Shown: one piece after another, positions 1 through 8,195 of the stretch | How positions within the stretch are numbered: position 1 is the first letter of the stretch | Layout: every line of letters begins with the position of its first letter | From: Acidobacteriaceae bacterium UBA1307 | GTDB taxonomy: Bacteria > Acidobacteriota > Terriglobia > Terriglobales > Acidobacteriaceae | Reading direction: 5' to 3' | Assembly (NCBI GenBank): GCA_002307235.1 | Contig: DBTV01000048.1 | Coordinates: 82,621-146,620, forward strand | Length of the DNA: 64,000 nt | Made by a program: the position numbers and the translations under genes | The notes under the pieces: model-generated | Seen by the model: only the letters and a program-made list of their open reading frames with translations | Told to the model about the DNA's origin: nothing | The model's database searches: none

Positions 1-1
1 C

Positions 2-1132
2 GGTGCCTATCGCCACTACCGGCCCGTGGTCATCGATGCCATGGTGCAGCGCGGCGAGTTCCTCACCAGCTACACCCCCTATCAGGCCGAGATCACCCAG
101 GGCACGCTCCAGGCGATCTTCGAGTTCCAGACCATGATCGCCGAGCTGACCGGTATGGACGTGGCCAACGCCAGCATGTACGACGGCTCGACCGGCGCGG
201 CCGAGGCCATTCTGATGGCCATGCGCATCACCGGCCGCTCGAAGGCCGTGGTGGCCGCCACCGTGCACCCCGAGTATCGCGAGGTGGTCGGCACCTATCT
301 GCACTTCCGCGGACTGCCCGTTGCCACCGTCGGCTATGAGGCCAAGACCGGCCGCGTTGATCTGGAAGCGCTGGCCGAGTCGATCACCGAGGAAACGGCC
401 GCCGTTCTGGTGCAGAGCCCGAACTTCTTTGGCACCATTGAAGACATCGCCGCCATCGCCGAGATTGCGCATGCCAAGGGCGCTCTGCTCATCGTTTCGA
501 TCGCCGAGGCCATCTCGCTCGGCGTGGTTCGTCCGCCGGTCGAGGCCGATATTGTCTCGCTCGAAGCGCAGTCGTTCGGCGTCGCGCTCAGCTACGGCGG
601 CCCCTACTGCGGCGTGCTGGCGACCAAGGACAAGTACGTGCGGCAGATTCCGGGCCGTCTCGTCGGCCAGACCGTGGACCATGACGGCAACCGCGGCTTC
701 GTGTTGACGCTGGCCACCCGCGAGCAGCATATTCGCCGCGAAAAGGCCACCTCGAACATCTGTTCGAATCAGGCTCTGGTGGCGCTGATGGCGACCATCT
801 TCCTCGCCATTTACGGCAAGGAGGGCCTGCGCGAGCTGGCCGAGCAGAATCTGGCCAAGGCGCACTATGCCGCGCAGACGCTGGGCGCGATTCCCGGCGT
901 GACGCCGCTGTTCGCCCGCGCACCGCACTTCCACGAGTTCGTGATCGGCACCAACGAGAAGCCAGAGCAGTGGAGCAAACGACTCGAAGAAGCAAAGATC
1001 ATCGGCGGCATCGATCTGGGCCGCTGGTATCCAGAGCTGAAGGGCGCAACGCTGTGGTGCGCCACCGAGGTCACTACCCGCGCGCAGATTGACGCGGCCG
1101 CCAAGGTGCTGGCCGGAAAGGGGGTTGCATAA
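2..1132 (+). CDS. gcvPA: Glycine dehydrogenase (decarboxylating) subunit 1, 5' partial
   Basis: This is the alpha half of the split P-protein of the glycine cleavage system. With subunit 2 it decarboxylates glycine and passes the aminomethyl group to the H-protein lipoyl arm. The frame is open from base 2 (GAYRHYRPVVIDAMVQRGEF), so the true start lies before the window and roughly 70-80 residues of a ~450-residue family member are missing. Family signatures seen are FLTSYTPYQAEITQGTLQ near the cut end, GMDVANASMYDGSTGAAEA, and GGPYCGVLATK. The stop overlaps the next start by one base (TAATG), indicating translational coupling with gcvPB. The order suggests gcvT and gcvH lie upstream, out of view. 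The call is certain; only the N-terminus is missing. Confidence 0.95.
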   Translation, partial: GAYRHYRPVVIDAMVQRGEFLTSYTPYQAEITQGTLQAIFEFQTMIAELTGMDVANASMYDGSTGAAEAILMAMRITGRSKAVVAATVHPEYREVVGTYLHFRGLPVATVGYEAKTGRVDLEALAESITEETAAVLVQSPNFFGTIEDIAAIAEIAHAKGALLIVSIAEAISLGVVRPPVEADIVSLEAQSFGVALSYGGPYCGVLATKDKYVRQIPGRLVGQTVDHDGNRGFVLTLATREQHIRREKATSNICSNQALVALMATIFLAIYGKEGLRELAEQNLAKAHYAAQTLGAIPGVTPLFARAPHFHEFVIGTNEKPEQWSKRLEEAKIIGGIDLGRWYPELKGATLWCATEVTTRAQIDAAAKVLAGKGVA

Positions 1133-2631
1133 TGGCGACCGAAATCACTACGCCGCGCGTGCGCGCGCATCAGACGCAGAATGAAGCGCTGCTCTTTGAG
1201 ATCTCATCGCCGGGCAAAAAGGCCTATCAACTGCCCGCGCTGGATGTACCCGCCATTGATGCTTCCGCTCTTCTTGGAGCAGCGTATCGGGAGATCCCAG
1301 CTGAGCTTCCCGAGTTGAGCGAGATCGAGATCGTGCGCCACTTCACGCGGCTTTCGACATGGAACTACGCCATCGATCTGGGCATGTATCCGCTCGGCTC
1401 CTGCACCATGAAGTACAACCCGCGCGTCAACGAGGCGGTGGCACGGACCGAGGGCTTTGCCGAGGCACACCCTTACCGCTCCGATGCACTGGCCCAGGGC
1501 GCGCTCGAGGTGCTCGACCTGTTGCAGCAATCGCTGATCGAGATCACCGGCATGGACGCCATCACCCTGCAGCCGGCCGCCGGCGCGCACGGCGAGATGA
1601 CCGGCATCATGATGATCCGCGCCTGGCACGAGTCGAAGGGCAACGCCCGCAAAAAGATCATCATCCCCGACTCGGCGCACGGCACCAACCCGGCAACGGC
1701 GGCCATCTGCGGCTATGCGGTCGAGAACCTGAAGTCGAATGCCGAGGGTGGCATCGACCTTGAAGCTCTCGCGCGGCAGGTCGACGAGGACACGGCGGGC
1801 CTGATGATTACCAACCCGTCGACGATCGGCGTCTTCGAGAGCCAGATCGCCAAGATCGCCGAGATTCTCCATGCCAAGGGCGCGCTGCTCTACATGGACG
1901 GCGCAAACATGAACGCGCTGGTGGGCAAGGCGCGGCCGGGCGAGTTCGGCGTGGACGTGATGCACCTGAACCTGCACAAAACCTTCTCGACGCCCCACGG
2001 CGGCGGTGGTCCGGGCTCGGGTCCGGTGGCGTGCAAGGCGTTTCTTGAGCCGTTCCTTCCTACGCCAGTGCTAGCCCGAAAAGAAGACGGTACGAAGTAC
2101 TGGGAATATGATCGGCCGCAGTCGTTGGGTCGCGTGCGTGCCTTCTACGGCAACGTGGGCGTCTGCCTGCGCGCGCTGGCCTACATCTTGGCCAACGGTC
2201 CCGAGGGTCTGCGCCAGACCACCGAAGACGCGGTGCTCAACGCCAACTACCTGCGCTCGAAGCTCGAAGACCTCTACGAGTTGCCGTACAAGACGGCCTC
2301 GCTGCACGAGGTGGTCTTCAGCGACAAGAATCAGGCGGCCAAGGGCGTCAAGACCGGCGACATCGCCAAGCGGCTGATCGATTACGGCTTCCATCCGTAC
2401 ACCGTCAGCTTCCCGATGATCGTCCACGGCGCGCTGATGATTGAGCCGACCGAGAGCGAATCGCTGGCCGAACTCGATCAGTTGGTCGCGGCCTTGCGCT
2501 CCATTGCCCGCGAAGTGGAAGAGACGCCGGAGCTGGTGAAGACCGCGCCGCACTCCACGCGCGTTTCTCGCATGGACGAGGTGCTGGCCGCGCGCAAGCC
2601 GGTGCTACGCTGGAAGCCGGAAGCAAAGTAA
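1132..2631 (+). CDS. gcvPB: Glycine dehydrogenase (decarboxylating) subunit 2
   Basis: This is the beta half of the split P-protein and carries pyridoxal phosphate. The PLP lysine is in HLNLHKTFSTPHGGGGPGSG (Lys283), followed by the glycine-rich loop typical of GcvPB. Other family blocks are YPLGSCTMKYNPR, LQPAAGAHGEMTGIMMIR, IPDSAHGTNPATA and MDGANMNALVG. At 499 residues it is normal length. The ATG overlaps the gcvPA stop by one base, and the two chains form one enzyme. A strong hairpin lies about 25 bases after the stop and probably ends the operon. Confidence 0.97.
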   Translation: MATEITTPRVRAHQTQNEALLFEISSPGKKAYQLPALDVPAIDASALLGAAYREIPAELPELSEIEIVRHFTRLSTWNYAIDLGMYPLGSCTMKYNPRVNEAVARTEGFAEAHPYRSDALAQGALEVLDLLQQSLIEITGMDAITLQPAAGAHGEMTGIMMIRAWHESKGNARKKIIIPDSAHGTNPATAAICGYAVENLKSNAEGGIDLEALARQVDEDTAGLMITNPSTIGVFESQIAKIAEILHAKGALLYMDGANMNALVGKARPGEFGVDVMHLNLHKTFSTPHGGGGPGSGPVACKAFLEPFLPTPVLARKEDGTKYWEYDRPQSLGRVRAFYGNVGVCLRALAYILANGPEGLRQTTEDAVLNANYLRSKLEDLYELPYKTASLHEVVFSDKNQAAKGVKTGDIAKRLIDYGFHPYTVSFPMIVHGALMIEPTESESLAELDQLVAALRSIAREVEETPELVKTAPHSTRVSRMDEVLAARKPVLRWKPEAK

Positions 2632-2657
2632 ACACGCTCCGTAGAAGCAAAAAACAG

Positions 2658-2703
2658 CCCCGGAGGAATCCTGCGCGCAAGCGAAGGATTCCCCCGGGGT
2701 TTT
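2658..2703. terminator. Bidirectional hairpin terminator, gcvPB and AI-2E gene
   Basis: Arms 2658-2671 and 2686-2699 pair over 14 bases with one mismatch, with a T-run (2700-2703) on the plus side and an A-run (2650-2654) on the left. It sits between two convergent genes and can serve both. Confidence 0.8.
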
Positions 2704-2722
2704 CTGTTGTGCGCGGCGATCT

Positions 2723-3796
2723 TCAGGCCAGAGGCTTATCTTCGACAGGCCGTTTTTCCGCAGCCACCTCCGGCGCTGTTTTGTGCACGAGGTATTCATC
2801 GACCAGCACGGAGACCAGCACGGCAGTAGGCACCGAGACCATCGCTCCCACAATGCCGGCAAGGCTTGAGCCCACCAGCAGCGCAATCAGAATCGAGAGG
2901 CTGGGCAGGCCGACCGTGTTCTTCATGATGCGCGGCGTCAGCACGGAATTTTCAAGCTGCTGATAGATGAGATAAAAAATGGCGACGCCCATCACGCGGC
3001 CCCAGGAATCAATGGAGGCGACCAGAAGGGCGAGCGCGATGCAAAGCGCCGCACCCAGCACCGGGACAATGTTCAGCGCACCGGTGAGCACGCCAAGCGC
3101 ATAGGCGTAGCGCAGGCCGAGCGTGGCAAAAACCAGCGTGCTGAGCACGCCGAGAATCACCATCAGCGCCAGTTGGCCGATCAGCCATTTGCCCATGCGC
3201 ACCTCGGCGCGGCGCAACGTGCGATCGAGCCGGTCGCGGCCCGCCACCGGGCACAGCGACAGAAACCAGCGGTAAGCCGTGTCACCCTCAATCAGAAAAT
3301 AGATGGTGAGAATCACGCCCATGGCAATGTCGAACAGGCCGCTGGCCCAGTTGGAGAGCGAGGCGAGCAGAAGCCCTGCTGTCTTGCCGCCAAACTCCTG
3401 CACGCGAGCGCTGAGGTCGGCGCTGTCGATCTGGCTGGCGTAGGGCAGCCCCTTGAGGCGGTTGAGCAGAGCGGGCACGCGCGTGGGCGCTGTGGCCGCG
3501 AACTCTTGCAGGTCGCGAATGACCGGCGGCAGCGCCAGCGCCAGAAAGAGCCCGACCGCGCCCAGCAGCAGCACCAACAAGAGATAAATGGCCCATCCCT
3601 TGAAGGGCTGCCAGCCACGAACGGAAAAGCGGGCGAGCGCGGCAACCACCGGCGCAAGCACCACCGCGAACAACGCCGTCACGTACAGCTCAACCAGCAC
3701 CGAGCGCAGCAACCAGCCGAGCGCGCAGGCCAGCGCCAGAGCGAAGCCGAAGACAATCTCGCTGCGAACCGATCGCGCGGGCGCGGATGTGAGCAT
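2723..3796 (-). CDS. AI-2E family transporter (PerM-like permease)
   Basis: This is a 357-residue multipass inner-membrane protein of the AI-2E/PerM family (COG0628). Members export small molecules or, in some cases, act as Na+/H+ antiporters; the substrate cannot be read from sequence. About eight hydrophobic segments are seen, including the N-terminal pair (FGFALALACALGWLL, LYVTALFAVVLAPVVAAL). The family block GALNIVPVLGAALCIALALL and the final pore-like segment PSLSILIALLVGSSLAGIVGAMVSVPTAVL are also present. The frame is open further upstream, but the ATG at 3796 starts just before the first membrane helix and leaves a 91-base gap to the next gene, so it is preferred. The gene is convergent with gcvPB. 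Confidence 0.9.
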   Translation of the reverse strand: MLTSAPARSVRSEIVFGFALALACALGWLLRSVLVELYVTALFAVVLAPVVAALARFSVRGWQPFKGWAIYLLLVLLLGAVGLFLALALPPVIRDLQEFAATAPTRVPALLNRLKGLPYASQIDSADLSARVQEFGGKTAGLLLASLSNWASGLFDIAMGVILTIYFLIEGDTAYRWFLSLCPVAGRDRLDRTLRRAEVRMGKWLIGQLALMVILGVLSTLVFATLGLRYAYALGVLTGALNIVPVLGAALCIALALLVASIDSWGRVMGVAIFYLIYQQLENSVLTPRIMKNTVGLPSLSILIALLVGSSLAGIVGAMVSVPTAVLVSVLVDEYLVHKTAPEVAAEKRPVEDKPLA

Positions 3797-3887
3797 CAGA
3801 GAATCCTCTGTACGGAGAGTACTGTGCGATGGCGGGAAGTGCAACCGTGGCGTGAGGTCGCGGAGCTTTCCGCGATCTCGCACCCCA

Positions 3888-6200
3888 TCAACGCAACGCG
3901 CTGCCAAAGACGACATCCGTCGCGCGGCTGGCCGGGGTCACCCGCAGATCGACGAGTTTGCCCGCTTCCACGCGGCCCTCGACCACGGTCCTGTACGGCG
4001 CGTGCAGACGAAACTCGGCCGACCAGTTGTCGGGCCAGGCCGGCAGCAGAATCAGTTTGCGGCCGTCGCTTTGCAGCAGCATCTCTTCGAGCGTGATCAT
4101 GCCCCCGCCGCCGTTGTCGAGGTCGGGAATCCAGTCGTGTGCCGGTGCCCAGAACCACGAAAACCGCTGGTCGCCGTAGTTGGAAAACGCGGCAATGACG
4201 GCCTTCTGCGCGGTTTCGGTCATGCCGAGCACGGCGGATTCGGTGCCGTCCTGCCCCCAGCAGGTGTTCTGCGGCGAACGGCGCGCGGCAAAGCTGTTCT
4301 GCGCCAGTTGCAGATCGGGCTTGCCAAGGCCATCGATGCGATAGGGAAATGCAACGTACAGCTCCGGGTTTTCCGCGTTGCTCGTCTTGCCGTAGCTCTC
4401 AGCGGGCAACAGCACCGGCCAGCCGTTGGGATCGCCCTTGCCGAGCGGCGGCGTCTTGCCCTCGGCAGTGGTTGTGCCCTTGGGCAGCGCGGGCAAATCG
4501 CGCAGCGTGTTCTTCCACAGCGTGCGTTGCGCTGCGGTCGAATCCACTTCGGGCAACGCCAGCAGGCGCGGCAGCACCGACATCAGCCCCGCGATATCCG
4601 GCGCCGGATTGAGAATGTCGAGCTGGTAGGTTTCGAGAGACTGCGTCGGATACATGCGAATCTTGCCCAGCGCATCGTGCGTCCAGTGCAGACCGTAGTA
4701 GGTCACGATGGCATCGGCAAAGGGAACAAGTTTGGTGCGCGCAAACTCCTCATCGCCGCTCTGGTCCACATAGTCGAGCATCTGCACGATCACTTCAAGC
4801 GCGCCCTGCGTGTGATAGCGCTGCCAGCGGCTTTGCATCTCGTTGGTGGGGTTGTTCCAGCCGAAGTCGTGCAGACTCGGCAGCCCGAAAAAGTACATCG
4901 TCTCCGGGAAGGATGCGCCGTCGTGATGATAGTAAAGACGCGTGCGATCCTTCGCCAGCGGCAGCGCATTCAGATACATGTTGAACCACGGTTGCAGCAG
5001 ATCGTAATCGCCCGTCGCCAGCAGCGGCCAGTAGAGCAGCCGGTTGTTCTGGTTCCAGTAGCAGTTGCCCCAGGCGCGATAATCAGGGCTGCGCTCGACG
5101 ACACTCGTTGCCCCCGGACTGTTATGCGAAGCGGGGAAAAGCCCACCCACGGTAAACAGACCACCGTTGAATTTTGTCGGCAGCTCGCCGCGCGAACTGG
5201 CCGCCATCATGTAACGCTGCATCGCATAGCCCTGCGTAACCCGGCGTGCATTCTCGTCGCCCGTGACGCGAATCCAGCTCCGCTGCCAGAAGCTGCTCCA
5301 CCACTGCACGTGCTCGTCCCAGGCCGCGCGCAGATGGGCCGGGTTCTCCGTTTGTGCCGCCGCGTCCACGCCCGCAAGCCAGCTGGCGGGCGTGGCGTTC
5401 TTCTGTGAAAACGCCACCAGATCGACGCGAAGATCACGTGCGGGTGCGATGGAAGCCAGCGCCTGCGCGCCGTCCTGCTTGAGGTTTGTGCCCGTCAGCA
5501 GCGCGCCAAAACAGCGATGCAGCAGAGGGTCGGCATACTTGTCGAGCAGACTCTCAAGATGTTCCTGCTTGAGCACGGTCGGATACAGGCTCTGCTCGTT
5601 GAAGTGATACCAGCGCAGTGACGTTGGACCGGGGACAACCGTATCGGCCGCAAAGCGAACCGGAAGCCCGTCGCCACCTAGCTCCGCCATGCCGTCCTTG
5701 TCGGGCGAACTCACCTCCATCGCGTGCGTCGTACGCCAACTCTCAAGCGCGACGCGCGCCGTAACAGGCCTGGCGGCGTGCAGTTCCACGTGCAGAGCCC
5801 CATGGTTTGCATCGATCCAGATACGCGCCGCGTTCTGCCCCTCATGCAATTCCATCGCACCCGACTCCAGATGCAGCGTCTGCGTAAATCCCGCGCCGGT
5901 AAAGATCGCCGGCGTGGTCTCGATGCGAATGCGGCCCAGCTTGACCAGCTTGCCGGTCTCGGTCCACGCGTCGGACTTGGCGATCAGCAGCACAATCGCG
6001 CCGTTCTGCTCGGTCCACGCATTGGCCGCCAGATCGCCGTTGCCGATCGGCATGGAGTCATGCGCGTTTGTGCCGAGCGTTGTCCACGTGACATTGTTAG
6101 AGGCCACCGTTTGCGTCCACGCAGGCACACCCGCTGCCGCGACCAGAATCACTCCACACAGCGCGCCGAGCGCCTGGCGCATCTTCGAGAAACAAGGCAT
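3888..6200 (-). CDS. Secreted glycoside-hydrolase-like protein with DUF5703 N-terminal domain
   Basis: This is an exported protein of 770 residues. It opens with a signal peptide (MPCFSKMRQALGALCGVILVAAAGVPAWTQ, cleavage near residue 30), followed by the block WTTLGTNAHDSMPIGNGDLAANAW. That block is typical of DUF5703_N and the GH95-like all-alpha toroid hydrolases. The middle holds aromatic- and Asn-rich blocks such as CYWNQNNRLLYWPLLATGDYDLLQ and LPSLHDFGWNNPTNEM, and the C-terminus has a beta-sandwich-like LILLPAWPDNW block. It is probably a periplasmic alpha-glycosidase acting on plant or fungal oligosaccharides; the substrate is unknown. The ATG at 6200 has an AAGGGGA ribosome-binding site; an in-frame ATG upstream would lack one. 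It is divergent from the E1-like gene. Confidence 0.75.
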   Translation of the reverse strand: MPCFSKMRQALGALCGVILVAAAGVPAWTQTVASNNVTWTTLGTNAHDSMPIGNGDLAANAWTEQNGAIVLLIAKSDAWTETGKLVKLGRIRIETTPAIFTGAGFTQTLHLESGAMELHEGQNAARIWIDANHGALHVELHAARPVTARVALESWRTTHAMEVSSPDKDGMAELGGDGLPVRFAADTVVPGPTSLRWYHFNEQSLYPTVLKQEHLESLLDKYADPLLHRCFGALLTGTNLKQDGAQALASIAPARDLRVDLVAFSQKNATPASWLAGVDAAAQTENPAHLRAAWDEHVQWWSSFWQRSWIRVTGDENARRVTQGYAMQRYMMAASSRGELPTKFNGGLFTVGGLFPASHNSPGATSVVERSPDYRAWGNCYWNQNNRLLYWPLLATGDYDLLQPWFNMYLNALPLAKDRTRLYYHHDGASFPETMYFFGLPSLHDFGWNNPTNEMQSRWQRYHTQGALEVIVQMLDYVDQSGDEEFARTKLVPFADAIVTYYGLHWTHDALGKIRMYPTQSLETYQLDILNPAPDIAGLMSVLPRLLALPEVDSTAAQRTLWKNTLRDLPALPKGTTTAEGKTPPLGKGDPNGWPVLLPAESYGKTSNAENPELYVAFPYRIDGLGKPDLQLAQNSFAARRSPQNTCWGQDGTESAVLGMTETAQKAVIAAFSNYGDQRFSWFWAPAHDWIPDLDNGGGGMITLEEMLLQSDGRKLILLPAWPDNWSAEFRLHAPYRTVVEGRVEAGKLVDLRVTPASRATDVVFGSALR

Positions 6201-6377
6201 CGTGTCATCCCCTTCACCGGGTAAAAATATTTTTTGAACGAATGTGCAGTTCATCTTATTAAAATCGCTTTACTGCGCGGCAGGAGCTCTCTGAAGAAAC
6301 TTTACGTCACGAGGGCTTTGTCGGATCGCCCCCGCGCGGCCTCCGCCATTTACAATCGACTCATTCCAGGAAAATTT

Positions 6378-7217
6378 ATGCCGATGCGTTCCAAGCCTCT
6401 GACCGATCTTCTTCGCACCCTGCCGCCCGACGAGGGCTTCGCGCTGATTTCTAACCGCAAGCTCTTTGAGATTTTCGCGACCATGTTGCACTGCCGTCTC
6501 CTGGTCGAGCAGCTACCCGCGCTGGTACACGAAGGCGGTTTTGCGCCCACCGGCGATGCGCCGGGCTTTGAGGCGGAGCGCATCGCCTGCACCATCGATC
6601 TGCTCGGTGCCGACACGCTCGCGCCCGGCGCGCAGGCGCTCGCCCCCTGCATCGTCAAAGGCCTGCCCATGGCCAGCCTGCATGCCCTGGCCCGCTCAGC
6701 CGCGACGCGCACACCCTGGTCGCGCTACCGGCTCATCGCGCCCGCGCTTCCGCTTGAAGAGCAACTGGAGCGCGCACTGAATGCCGCCGCGGTCAACAAG
6801 GCAGAGAAGAAGAAGAAAATCGCAGTCGCGCTCTGCGGCGATTACGCCACGGCGAAACCCGCGCTGCGCAAGGCGATGGCCCGCGCAGGCAAGCAGAAGC
6901 TGCCGGTTCTCTTCGTCTGTCGCAACACCGTTGACGGAGAAGATGCCGCCGCCAGCGCCACGCGTTACGGCCTGCCCGGCATTGCCGCCGATCTCAACGA
7001 TGCCGTCGCCCTCTACCGCGTCGCCACCGAGTCCATCGCGCACGCCCGGCGCGGCAACGGAGCCACGCTCATCGAGTGCCGTCCCTGGCCTCTTGCCGAC
7101 ACTCCGGCCGACCCGATTGCGCTCATCGAGCAGGCGCTGATCCGTCGCCGCATTTTTTCCGCCCGGCTCAAGGCGCAAACCGCCGCGCTGTTCAAACGCC
7201 AGTTTGCCGTGCGCTGA
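6378..7217 (+). CDS. Orphan E1-alpha-like (2-oxoacid dehydrogenase) protein without TPP motif
   Basis: This 279-residue protein is built like the alpha subunit of pyruvate/branched-chain dehydrogenase E1. The N-terminal helix region (NRKLFEIFATMLHCRLLVEQLP) matches the usual start. The block LPVLFVCRNT aligns with the family's LPVIFVCENN, and YRVATESIAHARRGNGATLIEC aligns with the typical end of the catalytic core. The thiamine-diphosphate motif GDG...NN is lost: the glycine position reads CGDYATAK and the second Asn is not present. It is also shorter than the ~330-370 usual. No beta subunit, E2 or E3 lies nearby. It is probably a pseudoenzyme or regulatory relative; function unknown. The ATG at 6378 follows an AGGA ribosome-binding site. 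Confidence 0.6.
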   Translation: MPMRSKPLTDLLRTLPPDEGFALISNRKLFEIFATMLHCRLLVEQLPALVHEGGFAPTGDAPGFEAERIACTIDLLGADTLAPGAQALAPCIVKGLPMASLHALARSAATRTPWSRYRLIAPALPLEEQLERALNAAAVNKAEKKKKIAVALCGDYATAKPALRKAMARAGKQKLPVLFVCRNTVDGEDAAASATRYGLPGIAADLNDAVALYRVATESIAHARRGNGATLIECRPWPLADTPADPIALIEQALIRRRIFSARLKAQTAALFKRQFAVR

Positions 7218-7226
7218 TTTTCAGCG

Positions 7227-8195
7227 TTACTTCGCGCGCGGATGCGTGCGGTCGTAGACCTGCGTCAGGTGCGCCGAGGTCAGTTGCGTATAGCGCTGCG
7301 TGGTGGAAAGCCGCTCGTGGCCGAGCAGTTCCTGAATCGAACGCAGGTCCGCGCCCTCTTCCAGCAGATGCGTGCCAAAGGCGTGGCGCAGCGTGTGCGG
7401 ATGCACGTCGGCCGAAAGCCCGCGCCGCACCGCGATCCGCTTCACAATGCGGCCCACGCTGCGTGTCGTCAGCCGCGCCTCGCCGCCCGGCTTCGCCAGC
7501 CCGCGCAGTTGCAGATTCAAAAACAGCGCCGGCGTCGGATGCCCGTTGGCCGCGGCCAGCAAGGCCGCCCGCTCTGCCATGTACTCGCGCAAAGCCACCG
7601 CCGCCGCGTCGCCCAGCGGCACATAGCGCTGCTTCTGGCCCTTGCCGCGCACCAGCACCGCGTCGTTGGCCCAGTGAATGTCTTCAAGGTTCAGCCCGGT
7701 CAGCTCGGCATTGCGAATACCGCACCCGTACAGCATCTCGAGAATCGCGCGGTCGCGCGCCGGCCAGCTCGCCGCATCCTCATCAACGGCATCCACCACC
7801 CGGTTCATCTGTTCAATCGAGGGCACACGCGGCAGATGCTTCGGCAACTTCGGCGTCGCCACCAGCGCCGCGACATTCTGCTCGACACGGCCCACCCGCG
7901 CCAGCCACTTGAACCAACTACGAATCGCCGCCAGCGCGCGCGCCGCCGAGGCCTTCGAGAGCCCACGATCGTAGAGCGAGCCCAGATAAGCGCGAATCTC
8001 CGTGTGGTCGATTCTGGCTACGTTGTCCGCGATGGCAAGATGTTCGTCGACCCAACCGGTAAAGTTGCGCAGTTCGCGCTCGTAGGCGCGCAGCGTGTGT
8101 TCGGAGGCGCCGCGTTCGCTCGAAAGCATGCGCAGATATTCGTCGACCAGCGCGCCCAGCGGCATTGCCACAATGGGCTCGACCGTCGCGCTCAT
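7227..8195 (-). CDS. xerC: Tyrosine recombinase XerC-type
   Basis: This is a 322-residue site-specific recombinase of the XerC/XerD kind, which resolves chromosome dimers at dif. The N-terminal SAM-like core-binding domain spans residues ~10-95 (LVDEYLRMLSSERGASEHTL). The catalytic domain shows the first Arg in GCGIRNAELTGL, then HPHTLRHAFGTHLLEEGADL, the His in LLGHERLSTTQ and the nucleophile Tyr in QRYTQLT. It overlaps the next upstream gene, a second recombinase, by ATGA (8192-8195). It is convergent with the E1-like gene, with a 9-base gap. The XerC versus XerD assignment is by order only and could be swapped. Confidence 0.88.
   Translation of the reverse strand: MSATVEPIVAMPLGALVDEYLRMLSSERGASEHTLRAYERELRNFTGWVDEHLAIADNVARIDHTEIRAYLGSLYDRGLSKASAARALAAIRSWFKWLARVGRVEQNVAALVATPKLPKHLPRVPSIEQMNRVVDAVDEDAASWPARDRAILEMLYGCGIRNAELTGLNLEDIHWANDAVLVRGKGQKQRYVPLGDAAAVALREYMAERAALLAAANGHPTPALFLNLQLRGLAKPGGEARLTTRSVGRIVKRIAVRRGLSADVHPHTLRHAFGTHLLEEGADLRSIQELLGHERLSTTQRYTQLTSAHLTQVYDRTHPRAK

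Noticed and set aside
3797..3916. Longer N-terminus of the AI-2E protein
   Set aside because: The extra 40 residues are not membrane-like, lie in the neighbouring gene's end, and no ribosome-binding site precedes them.
3588..5408. Plus-strand frame of ~600 codons across the AI-2E and DUF5703 genes
   Set aside because: Antisense to two genes with clear families; no recognised domain.
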